From positions 1 to 7,867 of the forward strand of contig CAMLGG010000248.1 in NCBI GenBank assembly GCA_946479475.1: a DNA stretch of 7,867 nt. The letters run 5' to 3'. Positions within the stretch are counted from its first letter, which is position 1. The number at the start of each line of letters is the position of its first letter. Positions 1-6,767 of this stretch are shown piece after piece. The notes below the pieces were generated by a model, which did not search any database, had not been told where the DNA came from, and worked only from the letters and a program-made list of their open reading frames with translations. The DNA comes from an uncultured Ideonella sp. GTDB taxonomy: Bacteria; Pseudomonadota; Gammaproteobacteria; Burkholderiales; Burkholderiaceae. Both the position numbers and the translations under genes were made by a program.

Positions 1-753
1 GGCCAGCGCGCACTGCTCGTCGCCCAGCCCAAGACCGGCAAGACGGTGATGATGCAGCACCTCGCGCATGCCATCGTCGCCAACCACCCCGACGTGCACC
101 TCATCGTCCTGCTGGTCGACGAGCGCCCCGAGGAGGTGACCGAGATGCTGCGCACCGTGCGCGGCGAGGTCATCAGCTCCACCTTCGACGAGCCGGCCGC
201 CCGCCACGTGCAGGTGGCCGAGATGGTGATCGAGCGCGCCAAGCGCCTGGTCGAGCTCAAGAAGGACGTGGTGATCCTGCTGGACTCCATCACCCGCCTG
301 GCCCGCGCCTACAACAACGTGCTGCCCAGTTCCGGCAAGGTGCTGACCGGTGGTGTCGACGCCAACGCCTTGCAGCGCCCCAAGCGCTTCTTCGGTGCCG
401 CGCGCAATGTCGAGGAAGGCGGCTCGCTGACCATCATCGGCACGGCGCTGATCGACACCGGCTCGCGCATGGACGAGGTGATCTACGAAGAGTTCAAGGG
501 CACCGGCAACTGCGAGATCCACCTCGACCGCCGCATGGCCGAGAAGCGTGTCTACCCCTCGATCCTGATCAACAAGTCCGGCACCCGCCGCGAGGAACTC
601 CTGCTCAAGCCGGAGGTCCTGCAGAAGACCTGGATCCTGCGCAAGCTGCTCTACCCGATGGACGAGATCGAGGCGATGGAGTTCATCCTCGACAAGATGA
701 AGTCGAGCAAGAACAACCTCGACTTCTTCGACATGATGCGTCGCGGCGGCTGA
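1..753 (+). CDS. rho: Transcription termination factor Rho (5'-truncated)
   Basis: This is the C-terminal 250 residues of Rho, the hexameric RNA-dependent ATPase that translocates on nascent RNA and ends transcription. The reading frame is open from base 1, so the start lies outside the window; compared with the usual ~420 residues about 170 are missing, namely the N-terminal RNA-binding (cold-shock-like) domain. What is visible is the RecA-like motor: Walker A AQPKTGKT (visible residues 8-15), the catalytic-glutamate segment VDERPEE, Walker B VVILLDS (Asp at residue 95), the secondary RNA-binding Q loop [13 protein letters not shown] (115-127), and SGTR with the arginine finger (residue 196). 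It ends in the typical FFDMMRRGG tail. All key motifs are intact and similarity to E. coli Rho runs over the full visible length. An intrinsic terminator follows 34 nt after the stop. Confidence 0.98.
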   Translation, partial: GQRALLVAQPKTGKTVMMQHLAHAIVANHPDVHLIVLLVDERPEEVTEMLRTVRGEVISSTFDEPAARHVQVAEMVIERAKRLVELKKDVVILLDSITRLARAYNNVLPSSGKVLTGGVDANALQRPKRFFGAARNVEEGGSLTIIGTALIDTGSRMDEVIYEEFKGTGNCEIHLDRRMAEKRVYPSILINKSGTRREELLLKPEVLQKTWILRKLLYPMDEIEAMEFILDKMKSSKNNLDFFDMMRRGG

Positions 754-787
754 GCCTTAGCCGACCCGCCCCGCCCATCATGCCCAG

Positions 788-817
788 ACAGCCCGCCGAT
801 GCGGGCTGTTTGTCTTT
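788..817 (+). terminator. Intrinsic terminator downstream of rho
   Basis: A perfect 9-bp GC-rich stem, ACAGCCCGC (788-796) pairing with GCGGGCTGT (801-809), closes a CGAT tetraloop and is followed by the interrupted T-rich tract TTGTCTTT (810-817). The position, 34 nt after the rho stop, fits an end for the rho transcript. The U tract is broken by G and C, so some readthrough into the next gene, which starts 15 nt later on the same strand, is plausible. Confidence 0.85.
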
Positions 818-832
818 CAGCGAGGACCTCGA

Positions 833-2551
833 ATGCCGCACACCGTCAGCCTGATCACGACCCTGGCCGCGGGCTTCGGCCTGGCGCTCCTGTTCGGATT
901 CGTGGCCGTCCGCCTGCGCCTGCCTGCGCTAGTGGGCTACCTGCTCGCCGGCGTGGCCATCGGCCCGGGCACGCCAGGCTTCGTCGCCGACGGCGAGATC
1001 GCGGCGCAGCTGGCAGAGATCGGCGTGATGCTGCTGATGTTCGGCGTCGGGCTGCACTTCTCGGTAGCGGACCTGCTGGCAGTGCGCCGGGTCGCGCTGC
1101 CCGGCGCGATCGCCCAGATGCTGGTCGCGACCGCCATGGGTGCAGGCCTGGCGATGCTGTGGGGCTGGCCGCTCGGCGGGGCGCTCATCTTCGGCCTCGC
1201 GCTTTCCGTGGCCAGCACGGTGGTCCTGCTGAAGGCGCTCGAGAGCCGGGGCCTGGTGGATTCCGCCAACGGCAGGATCGCCATCGGCTGGCTGGTGGTG
1301 GAGGACCTGGCCATGGTGCTGGTGCTGGTGCTGCTGCCGGCCCTGGCGCCAATGCTCGGGGGCAACGAGGCCGCGCATGCCAGCGGCAAGAGCCTGTTGG
1401 GGACATTGGCCATCACCCTTGCGCAGGTGGCCGCCTTCGTGGCCTTCATGCTCGTCGGCGGCCGGCGCCTGTTCCCCTGGGTGCTCTGGCAGGTCGCCAA
1501 GACCGGCTCGCGCGAGCTGTTCACCCTGTGCGTGGTGGCGGCCGCCGTGAGCATCGCCTACGGCTCGTCCGCGCTCTTCGGCGTGTCCTTCGCCCTGGGC
1601 GCCTTCTTCGCCGGCATGGTGCTGCGCGAATCCGAGTTCAGCCAGCGTGCCGCCGAGCAGACGCTGCCCTTGCAGGATGCCTTCGCCGTGCTTTTCTTCG
1701 TCTCGGTGGGCATGCTGTTCGACCCGGCGGTGCTCGTCGATCGGCCGCTGCAGGTGCTGGCGACCGTCGCCATCATCATGCTGGGCAAGTCGCTGGCGGC
1801 GGCCATCCTCGTGCTCGCCCTGCGTTACCCGGTGCGCACGGCTCTCACCGCCTCGGCGAGCCTGGCCCAGATAGGCGAGTTTTCCTTCATCCTCGCCGGA
1901 CTCGGCCTTTCGCTCGGGCTGCTGCCGCGCGAGGGGCAGAGCCTCGTGGTGGCCGGCGCACTGATCTCCATCGCGCTCAATCCGGTGGCCTTCCGCGTGG
2001 CCGATCGGGCCCACGACTGGCTGCACCGGCGCCCTCGCCTCGCGGCAAGGCTGGAACCGGCGGAAGACCCGCTGGCCGCGCTGCCCATGACGACGGAGGC
2101 GAAGTACCTGTCGAACCAGGTCGTGTTGGTCGGATGGGGCCGTGTGGGCAAGCGGATCGCGGATGCGCTGTCCGCCGAAGGGGTGCCATTCGTGGTCGCC
2201 GAGCAGAACCGCGAACTGGTCGAGCGGCTGCGGGCGAAGGGCTACGCCGCAGTGTGGGGCGACGCGACGGAGCCGGAGGTCCTCGTCCAGGCCCACATCA
2301 AGGACGCCCGGGCCCTGGCCATCGCCACGCCGGAGACGGTCCAGGTCCGCAAGATGGTCGAGACCGCCCGGACGCTGAACCCGGACATCCAGGTCGTGGT
2401 GCGCAGCCACAACGCCGAGGAGGCCGAGCTGCTGCGGCGCGACGGGGCCGGCACCGTGCTCGTGGGCGAGCACGAGTTGGCGATTGGAATGACGAGGCAT
2501 GTGCTCGCGGCAGTCACGAGCAGCCCGGCTGCCCACGGCCCTGCGCTATAA
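833..2551 (+). CDS. ybaL: YbaL/KefB-type CPA2 monovalent cation:proton antiporter with TrkA-N domain
   Basis: This is a 572-residue inner-membrane antiporter of the CPA2 family, very close along its length to E. coli YbaL, a putative K+(or Na+)/H+ exchanger. Residues about 5-390 form the Na/H-exchanger membrane domain with roughly a dozen hydrophobic segments. Landmarks include LVGYLLAGVAIGPGTPGF (33-50), LLMFGVGLHFS (67-77), the conserved acidic pair in GWLVVEDL (152-159) expected in the ion path, and SLAQIGEFSFILAG (343-356). After a short linker, residues about 428-550 form a TrkA-N (RCK-type) Rossmann domain: glycine motif VGWGRVGK (433-440), acidic E457 at the end of the second strand (points to NAD(H) or an adenine nucleotide), and GDATEPEVL (476-484). 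The start is supported by GAGGA (822-826) six nt upstream. No KefF/KefG-like ancillary gene is adjacent. The 3' end overlaps a promoter-like TATAAT. The ion actually transported cannot be read from sequence. Confidence 0.93.
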   Translation: MPHTVSLITTLAAGFGLALLFGFVAVRLRLPALVGYLLAGVAIGPGTPGFVADGEIAAQLAEIGVMLLMFGVGLHFSVADLLAVRRVALPGAIAQMLVATAMGAGLAMLWGWPLGGALIFGLALSVASTVVLLKALESRGLVDSANGRIAIGWLVVEDLAMVLVLVLLPALAPMLGGNEAAHASGKSLLGTLAITLAQVAAFVAFMLVGGRRLFPWVLWQVAKTGSRELFTLCVVAAAVSIAYGSSALFGVSFALGAFFAGMVLRESEFSQRAAEQTLPLQDAFAVLFFVSVGMLFDPAVLVDRPLQVLATVAIIMLGKSLAAAILVLALRYPVRTALTASASLAQIGEFSFILAGLGLSLGLLPREGQSLVVAGALISIALNPVAFRVADRAHDWLHRRPRLAARLEPAEDPLAALPMTTEAKYLSNQVVLVGWGRVGKRIADALSAEGVPFVVAEQNRELVERLRAKGYAAVWGDATEPEVLVQAHIKDARALAIATPETVQVRKMVETARTLNPDIQVVVRSHNAEEAELLRRDGAGTVLVGEHELAIGMTRHVLAAVTSSPAAHGPAL

Positions 2552-2552
2552 T
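2547..2552 (+). promoter_or_regulatory. Probable -10 element of the rpmE2 promoter, overlapping the ybaL stop codon
   Basis: An exact sigma-70 consensus TATAAT occupies these bases and contains the TAA stop of ybaL (2549-2551). Such an A/T hexamer stands out sharply in this GC-rich DNA and lies about 100 nt upstream of rpmE2. I do not see a good -35: the region 16-18 nt upstream reads roughly CAGCCCGG, so the promoter would rest on its -10, perhaps with UP or activator help. Transcription would begin near 2559. Inferred from sequence only. Confidence 0.6.
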
Positions 2553-2558
2553 CCGACG

Positions 2559-2654
2559 TTTTCCCGGTCCGGGAAGCAATCCGCTTGGTAAGTGCGCGTG
2601 CCGATAGACGGCGCCGCGTGGCTGCCGACACCCCCACAGCGAGAGGTTTGCGCC
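2559..2654 (+). promoter_or_regulatory. Putative structured 5' leader of rpmE2
   Basis: If the TATAAT at 2547-2552 is used, the rpmE2 mRNA has a leader of about 95 nt. Two small inverted repeats lie in it: TTCCCG/CGGGAA (2561-2566 and 2570-2575, 3-nt loop) almost at the 5' end, and GTGCCG/CGGCGC (2598-2603 and 2609-2614, one G-U pair, 5-nt loop). L31 mRNAs are known to carry autoregulatory leaders in several other bacterial groups (separate Rfam L31 leader families). I cannot match this one to any of them, and neither hairpin visibly pairs with the ribosome binding site, so the regulatory role is speculation. Confidence 0.35.
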
Positions 2655-2915
2655 ATGAAAGAAGGCATCCACCCCAACTACCGCGACGTCTGCTTCGTCG
2701 ACCTGTCCAACGGCTTCAAGTTCGTCACGCGCTCCTGCGCCCAGACCAAGGAAACCGTGAAGATGGATGACGGCCGCGAACTGCCGCTGTTCAAGCTGGA
2801 GACCACCAGCGAATCGCACCCGTTCTACACCGGCCAGCAGAAGAGCGTCGACACGCTGGGCGGCCGCGTCGAGAAGTTCCGCAACAAGTTCGCGCGCGTC
2901 GGCATCAAGAAGTGA
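2655..2915 (+). CDS. rpmE2: 50S ribosomal protein L31, type B (zinc-independent)
   Basis: This 86-residue protein is a component of the large ribosomal subunit, where L31 bridges to the small-subunit head. It starts [11 protein letters not shown] and has the family block [10 protein letters not shown] (54-63) followed by the basic [15 protein letters not shown] segment (69-83). It is type B (YkgM-like): it carries the insertion around residues 35-52 that type A lacks, and it lacks the four-cysteine zinc ribbon. Only Cys13 and Cys28 are present, and they are not arranged as a zinc site. The ATG is preceded by GAGAGG (2641-2646) with 8-nt spacing. Its own promoter probably lies at the end of ybaL and a strong terminator follows 24 nt after the stop, so it looks like a single-gene transcription unit. 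Proximity to rho is a common bacterial arrangement for L31. Confidence 0.96.
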   Translation: MKEGIHPNYRDVCFVDLSNGFKFVTRSCAQTKETVKMDDGRELPLFKLETTSESHPFYTGQQKSVDTLGGRVEKFRNKFARVGIKK

Positions 2916-2939
2916 TGCGGCATCTCGCGCAAGCGAAGC

Positions 2940-2971
2940 AAAGGCAGCCCCGGCTGCCTTTTTTCTTTTTT
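2940..2971 (+). terminator. Strong intrinsic terminator of rpmE2
   Basis: A 9-bp perfect stem (AAAGGCAGC at 2940-2948 pairing with GCTGCCTTT at 2953-2961) closes a CCCG loop and runs into a long T tract, six Ts, one C, then six Ts (2959-2971). This is textbook Rho-independent architecture and one of the least ambiguous sites in the window. It should separate rpmE2 from the membrane-protein gene that begins 35 nt further on. Confidence 0.93.
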
Positions 2972-3006
2972 GCTGGCGCCGGCGCTCCGCGCAGCGTCAG
3001 CTTGGC

Positions 3007-4677
3007 ATGATCCCCGCCGTGGATTCGTCCCAGCCCACTCCCGCCCTCGTCACCCAGCGCGCGGCCGAGCGGCTGCCGCGCGTCGCGCTGCTGCTGTTCT
3101 GCGCAGCCTACCTGCTGCCCGGCCTGTTCGGGCGCGACCCCTGGCGCGGCGCGGACGTGACCGCTTTCGGCACCATGCTCGGGATGGCCGAAGGTCGCAC
3201 GCCCTGGTGGGCTCCCACCCTGGGCGACCTGCCGCCCGAAACCGCGCTGCTGCCGCACGTCTTCGGCGCCCTGGCCATCAAGCTGCTCGGGCCGGCGATG
3301 GATCCGGCGCTCGCGGCGCGACTGGCGTTCGCCGCGCTGCTGGCCCTGACGCTGGCTCTCGTCTGGTACGCCACCTTCCACCTGGCGCGCACCGAGGCCG
3401 CGCAGCCCATCCCCTTCGCGTTCGGCGGCGAAGCGGATCCTGTCGACTACGCGCGCGCGCTCGCCGACGGCGCGCTGCTGGCGATCATCGCCACCCTCGG
3501 CCTGCTGCAACTCGGCCACGAAACCACCCCTGAGCTGATGCAGCTCAGCGAGGTCACGCTGCTGCTGTGGGCACTGGCCGCAGCGCCCTACCGCTCCATC
3601 GCGGTCCGCGCTGCCCTGCTCCTGGCGCTTCCGGCCCTGGCGGCCAGCGGCGCCCCGAGCATGGCGGTCACCCTGGGCCTGCTCGCCCTGGCGGTCAGCC
3701 TGCGCTCCAGCTATGGCGAGGTCCGTGCGTTGTGGCCCTGGCTGCTCGCGTCGCTGGTCCTCTCGGTCGCCTCCGCCGCGGCGCTCGGAGCATGGCAGTC
3801 CAGGCTCGCGGTGCCGAGCGGCGCGGGCATCTTGCGGCTGCTGCTGTGGTTCCCCTGGCCGGTCTGGCCGCTCGCGCTGTGGACGCTGTGGTGCTGGCGT
3901 CGCCACTGGCTGCGGCGCCACATTGCCGTGCCGTTGGCGACGGTGGTGGTCGGCGTGGTGAGCGCCATCGCGATGGGGGGATCCGAGCGAGCCCTGATGC
4001 TCGCCTTGCCGGGCCTGTCGGTCATGGCCGCGTTCGCGCTGCCCACGCTCAAGCGCAGTGCCGGCGCCGCGGTCGACTGGTTCTCGGTCTTCTTCTTCAG
4101 CCTGGCTGCGCTGACGGTCTGGGTCATCTACCTGTCGATGCAGACCGGGGTGCCGGCCAAGCCGATGGCCAACATCATGAGGCTGGCGCCCGGTTTCGTG
4201 CCCCGTTTCTCCGTCATCGAGCTGCTGGCCGCCGCGCTCGGCACGCTGGCCTGGCTGTGGCTCGTTCGCTGGCGTACCTCTCGCCATCGCCATCCCTTGT
4301 GGAAGAGCCTCGTGCTTTCCGCCAGCGGCGTGGCCCTCGCCTGGCTGCTGACGATGACCTTGCTGCTGCCCGTGCTCGACTACGCGCGCAGTCCGCGCGC
4401 GCTCGTGGCGCTGGTCGACAAGTACGTGCCGCGCGGTTCATGCGTCCTGGCGCCGGGCATGCCGCGGGCCAATGTGGCAGCGCTCGAGGTCTTCGGCAAC
4501 CACCGCGTCGTGACGCAGCCCGAGCAATCGCTGCCTCCGGATTGCGGCCGGCACCTGGTCGTGGCCTGGCGGGGCAGCCCCTTGCCGCCGCCACCGGCCG
4601 GTTGGACGCTGCAGGCCCACCTGAGGCGCCCGGGAGAACGCAGCGACCAGATGCTGGTCTACCGCCCGGCGCCCTGA
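3007..4677 (+). CDS. Polytopic membrane protein, probable GT-C (PMT/ArnT-like) glycosyltransferase
   Basis: This is a predicted inner-membrane protein of 556 residues with about 11-13 hydrophobic segments (for example near 24-41, 102-123, 152-170, 242-262, 275-297, 306-324, 356-376, 402-421 and 432-456) and a soluble C-terminal tail (about 460-556). Directly after the first membrane segment comes GRDPW (42-46) with Asp50. An acidic residue in the first periplasmic loop is the catalytic hallmark of GT-C enzymes such as ArnT and protein O-mannosyltransferases, which move sugars from polyprenyl-phosphate carriers onto lipid or protein acceptors. That assignment is from fold and motif only; donor and acceptor are unknown, and no glycan genes adjoin it. 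The ATG at 3007 is chosen because it precedes the first hydrophobic segment by a short polar stretch, but it has no convincing ribosome binding site; GTG at 3019 is an alternative. No promoter is visible in the 35 nt after the upstream terminator. It could instead be a non-enzymatic membrane protein. Confidence 0.72.
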   Translation: MIPAVDSSQPTPALVTQRAAERLPRVALLLFCAAYLLPGLFGRDPWRGADVTAFGTMLGMAEGRTPWWAPTLGDLPPETALLPHVFGALAIKLLGPAMDPALAARLAFAALLALTLALVWYATFHLARTEAAQPIPFAFGGEADPVDYARALADGALLAIIATLGLLQLGHETTPELMQLSEVTLLLWALAAAPYRSIAVRAALLLALPALAASGAPSMAVTLGLLALAVSLRSSYGEVRALWPWLLASLVLSVASAAALGAWQSRLAVPSGAGILRLLLWFPWPVWPLALWTLWCWRRHWLRRHIAVPLATVVVGVVSAIAMGGSERALMLALPGLSVMAAFALPTLKRSAGAAVDWFSVFFFSLAALTVWVIYLSMQTGVPAKPMANIMRLAPGFVPRFSVIELLAAALGTLAWLWLVRWRTSRHRHPLWKSLVLSASGVALAWLLTMTLLLPVLDYARSPRALVALVDKYVPRGSCVLAPGMPRANVAALEVFGNHRVVTQPEQSLPPDCGRHLVVAWRGSPLPPPPAGWTLQAHLRRPGERSDQMLVYRPAP

Positions 4678-4687
4678 GCTGCTGGCG

Positions 4688-6022
4688 TCAGCCCGGCACG
4701 GCCTCGCGCGGCGCCGGCAGGCGCACGCGAGCGGCCGGTAATGCGAGGGTGAAGCGCGAACCCTCGCCCACCGTGCTCTCGATCAGCAGTTCGCCGCCGT
4801 GGCGCTGCGCCACATGCTTGACGATGGCCAGGCCCAGCCCGGTGCCGCCGGTGTCGCGCGAGCGGCTGCCGTCGACGCGATAGAAGCGTTCCGTCAGCCG
4901 TGGCAGATGCTCCGCCGCGATGCCCGGGCCGGTGTCGCGAACGGCGATCTCGCCGACTCCATCGGGCCGCAGGCGCCAGGCGACCTCGACCGTGCCGCCT
5001 TCAGGCGTATAGCGCACCGCGTTGCCTACGAGGTTCGTCACGGCACTCAACAGCTCCGATTCATTGCCCGCGAGCTCGACATCCGTCGCCCAGTCGAAGG
5101 CCAGCCGATGCCGGCCACCCGAAAGGCCTCGCGCGTCCAGCTCCACCGCCGCGCCCAGCCGGGCCAGGGGCAGCCAGGTGTCGGCCGGCGGGCGCGGGCT
5201 TCCTTCCAGGCGGGCCAGCGTGAGCAGGTCGCCTACCAGCGACTGCATCCTGCTGGTCTGCTGGGCCATCAGCGTCAGCACGCGTTTGCGCTCCACGTCC
5301 GACAGCGGCAGGTTCGTCAATGTCTCGACGAAGCCGGCCACGACGGTGAGCGGCGTACGGATCTCGTGCGAGACGTTGGCCACGAAGTCGCGGCGCATCG
5401 CGTCGGCGCGCTCGCGCTCGGTGATGTCCTGCGTCAGGATCAGGCGCTGTCCATCGCCGTAGGGCCGAACGATGACCGACAGCAGCCCCCGGCCGCCCGG
5501 CTGCGGGATCTGCACCGGCTGCTCGAAGGTGCGGCCCTGCAGCATGGCCACGAAGGCGGGGGCTCGCACCAGGTTGGTCACCCGCTGCTGCAGATCGCGC
5601 AGCCGGTCCAGCCCCAGGTGCTCGGCGGCCAGCTGGTTGCACCACCCGATCTGTTCGTTCGCATCCAGCAGCATCACGCCGTTGGGCGAGGCCTCGATGG
5701 CGGTCAGGAACTGCGCCAGGCGCTCCCGCTCGATCTCGGCCTGGCGCTCGCGCGATCGAAGCGCGCGCTCGATGCGGGTCGCCAGCTCGCCCCAGAAGCC
5801 GGCCATGGCCGGCGACGCATCCTGCGGCGCATTGCTCAGCCAGCGCAGGATGCGCTGCCCGAGCAGGACATCTCGCGCAATCAGCAGCACCACGCCGAAA
5901 AGCGCGCCGGCCAGCGCGCCGCGCGCCGTGTAGCCCTGAACCGAGCCCAGCAGACGCCCCAGCAGGCCGCCGCCGGCGGCCAGGCTCAGCGCGAACAGCG
6001 CGCGCCACCAGATCCAGCCCAT
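4688..6022 (-). CDS. phoR: Phosphate regulon sensor histidine kinase PhoR
   Basis: This 444-residue membrane kinase controls PhoB by phosphorylation in low phosphate and dephosphorylation when phosphate is plentiful. Two hydrophobic N-terminal segments (about 7-27 and 35-55) are joined by a very short loop, so there is no periplasmic sensor domain, as is usual for PhoR, which reads phosphate through PhoU and the Pst transporter. A linker leads to a PAS domain (about 104-190, with AIEASPNGVMLLDANEQI). The HisKA dimerisation domain follows with phosphoacceptor His219 in NVSHEIRTPL, then the HATPase domain: N box NLVGNAVRYTP (330-340), DTGPG (363-367), the F box around ERFYRVD (378-384) and GGTGLGL (392-398). 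All catalytic motifs are intact. It starts 13 nt after phoB, too close for a separate promoter; the ribosome binding site is weak (CGAGA). It ends 10 nt from the convergent membrane-protein gene. Confidence 0.96.
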   Translation of the reverse strand: MGWIWWRALFALSLAAGGGLLGRLLGSVQGYTARGALAGALFGVVLLIARDVLLGQRILRWLSNAPQDASPAMAGFWGELATRIERALRSRERQAEIERERLAQFLTAIEASPNGVMLLDANEQIGWCNQLAAEHLGLDRLRDLQQRVTNLVRAPAFVAMLQGRTFEQPVQIPQPGGRGLLSVIVRPYGDGQRLILTQDITERERADAMRRDFVANVSHEIRTPLTVVAGFVETLTNLPLSDVERKRVLTLMAQQTSRMQSLVGDLLTLARLEGSPRPPADTWLPLARLGAAVELDARGLSGGRHRLAFDWATDVELAGNESELLSAVTNLVGNAVRYTPEGGTVEVAWRLRPDGVGEIAVRDTGPGIAAEHLPRLTERFYRVDGSRSRDTGGTGLGLAIVKHVAQRHGGELLIESTVGEGSRFTLALPAARVRLPAPREAVPG

Positions 6023-6035
6023 GGTCTCGAAAAAG

Positions 6036-6737
6036 TCAGGCGGCCGAGGCGATCGCCTGCTGGCTGAAGCGGTAGCCGGCGCCGCGGACCGTCTCGATCA
6101 TGCTCGCGCAGCGAGCTGGCAACAAGGCTTCGCGCAGGCGCTTGACGTGGACGTCGACGGTGCGCTCCTCGATGAAGACGTGGTCGCCCCAGACGCGGTC
6201 CAGAAGCTGGGCCCGGCTGTGCACCCGCTCCGGATGCGTCATGAAGAAATGCAGCAGCCGGAACTCCGTCGGCCCGAGCTTGAGGTCGATGCCTGCGCGG
6301 CTCACGCGGCGGGTCGAAGGATCCAGCTTCAGGCCGCCGACCTCGACCACCGAATCCAGTGCCTCGGGCACCCGCCGCCGGAGCACGGCGCGAATGCGGG
6401 CGAGCAGTTCCTGGGTCGAGAAAGGCTTGGTGAGGTAGTCGTCCGCACCGGCATCCAGGCCGGAGACCTTGTCCGCCTCGTCCGCGCGGGCCGTCAGCAT
6501 GATGATGGGCAACTCGCGCGTACGCGGATCGCCGCGCCAGCGGCGCGCCAGCGTGACGCCCGACTGGCCCGGCAGCATCCAGTCCAGCAGGACCAGGTCG
6601 GGCAGGACGGCATCGACCGCCACCATCGCCTGGTCCGCGTTCTCGGCCAGCGTGACCTCGAAGCCGGCGTGGCGCAGGTTGATCGCGATCAGCTCGGCGA
6701 TCGCGGATTCGTCTTCGACCACGAGCACTGTGGGCAT
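6036..6737 (-). CDS. phoB: Phosphate regulon response regulator PhoB
   Basis: This 233-residue OmpR/PhoB-type transcription factor activates the Pho regulon when phosphorylated by PhoR. The receiver domain (about 1-120) has the acidic pocket VVEDE (6-10), phosphoacceptor Asp52 in LLDWMLPG, the switch threonine T82 in MLTAR, and Lys104 in LTKPF. The winged-helix DNA-binding domain (about 128-226) shows LGPTEFRLLHFFMTHPE (154-170), the recognition-helix region ERTVDVHVKRLREAL (191-205) and the wing ETVRGAGYRF (215-224). Length and motif order match E. coli PhoB, including the family's WMLPG after the phospho-Asp. The 30-nt gap to phoU holds a purine-rich AGAAGGGAAG reading toward the ATG but no Pho box or promoter, so it is likely transcribed with the pst genes upstream. 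Confidence 0.97.
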   Translation of the reverse strand: MPTVLVVEDESAIAELIAINLRHAGFEVTLAENADQAMVAVDAVLPDLVLLDWMLPGQSGVTLARRWRGDPRTRELPIIMLTARADEADKVSGLDAGADDYLTKPFSTQELLARIRAVLRRRVPEALDSVVEVGGLKLDPSTRRVSRAGIDLKLGPTEFRLLHFFMTHPERVHSRAQLLDRVWGDHVFIEERTVDVHVKRLREALLPARCASMIETVRGAGYRFSQQAIASAA

Positions 6738-6767
6738 GTTCGGTCGCTTCCCTTCTGTCCTGGACGA

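Noticed and set aside
799..2607. Long overlapping frames across the antiporter gene, one on the + strand (602 codons) and one on the - strand (929-2536, 535 codons)
   Set aside because: Both are products of high GC content, which removes stop codons from the other frames. Their translations are low-complexity Arg/Gly/Ala or His/Gln/Arg-rich with no motif, while the 833 frame gives a full-length YbaL homologue.
2976..2985. Palindrome GCGCCGGCGC just after the rpmE2 terminator
   Set aside because: Short GC palindromes are expected by chance in this DNA. It has no T tract and no second copy that would suggest an operator.
2905..4293. 462-codon frame on the - strand opposite the GT-C-like gene
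   Set aside because: The translation is Gln/Arg/Gly-rich with no domain and mirrors a well-formed membrane protein on the other strand; it also runs through the rpmE2 terminator.
4681..4692. Small inverted repeat GCTG/CAGC at the convergent junction, considered as a bidirectional terminator
   Set aside because: The stem is only 4 bp and neither side has a T tract, so it does not meet terminator criteria.
6738..6767. Possible Pho box or separate promoter between phoU and phoB
   Set aside because: A single CTGTCCT occurs at 6755-6761, on the + strand, but no second repeat follows at the 4-nt spacing of a Pho box, and it faces the wrong way for phoB.
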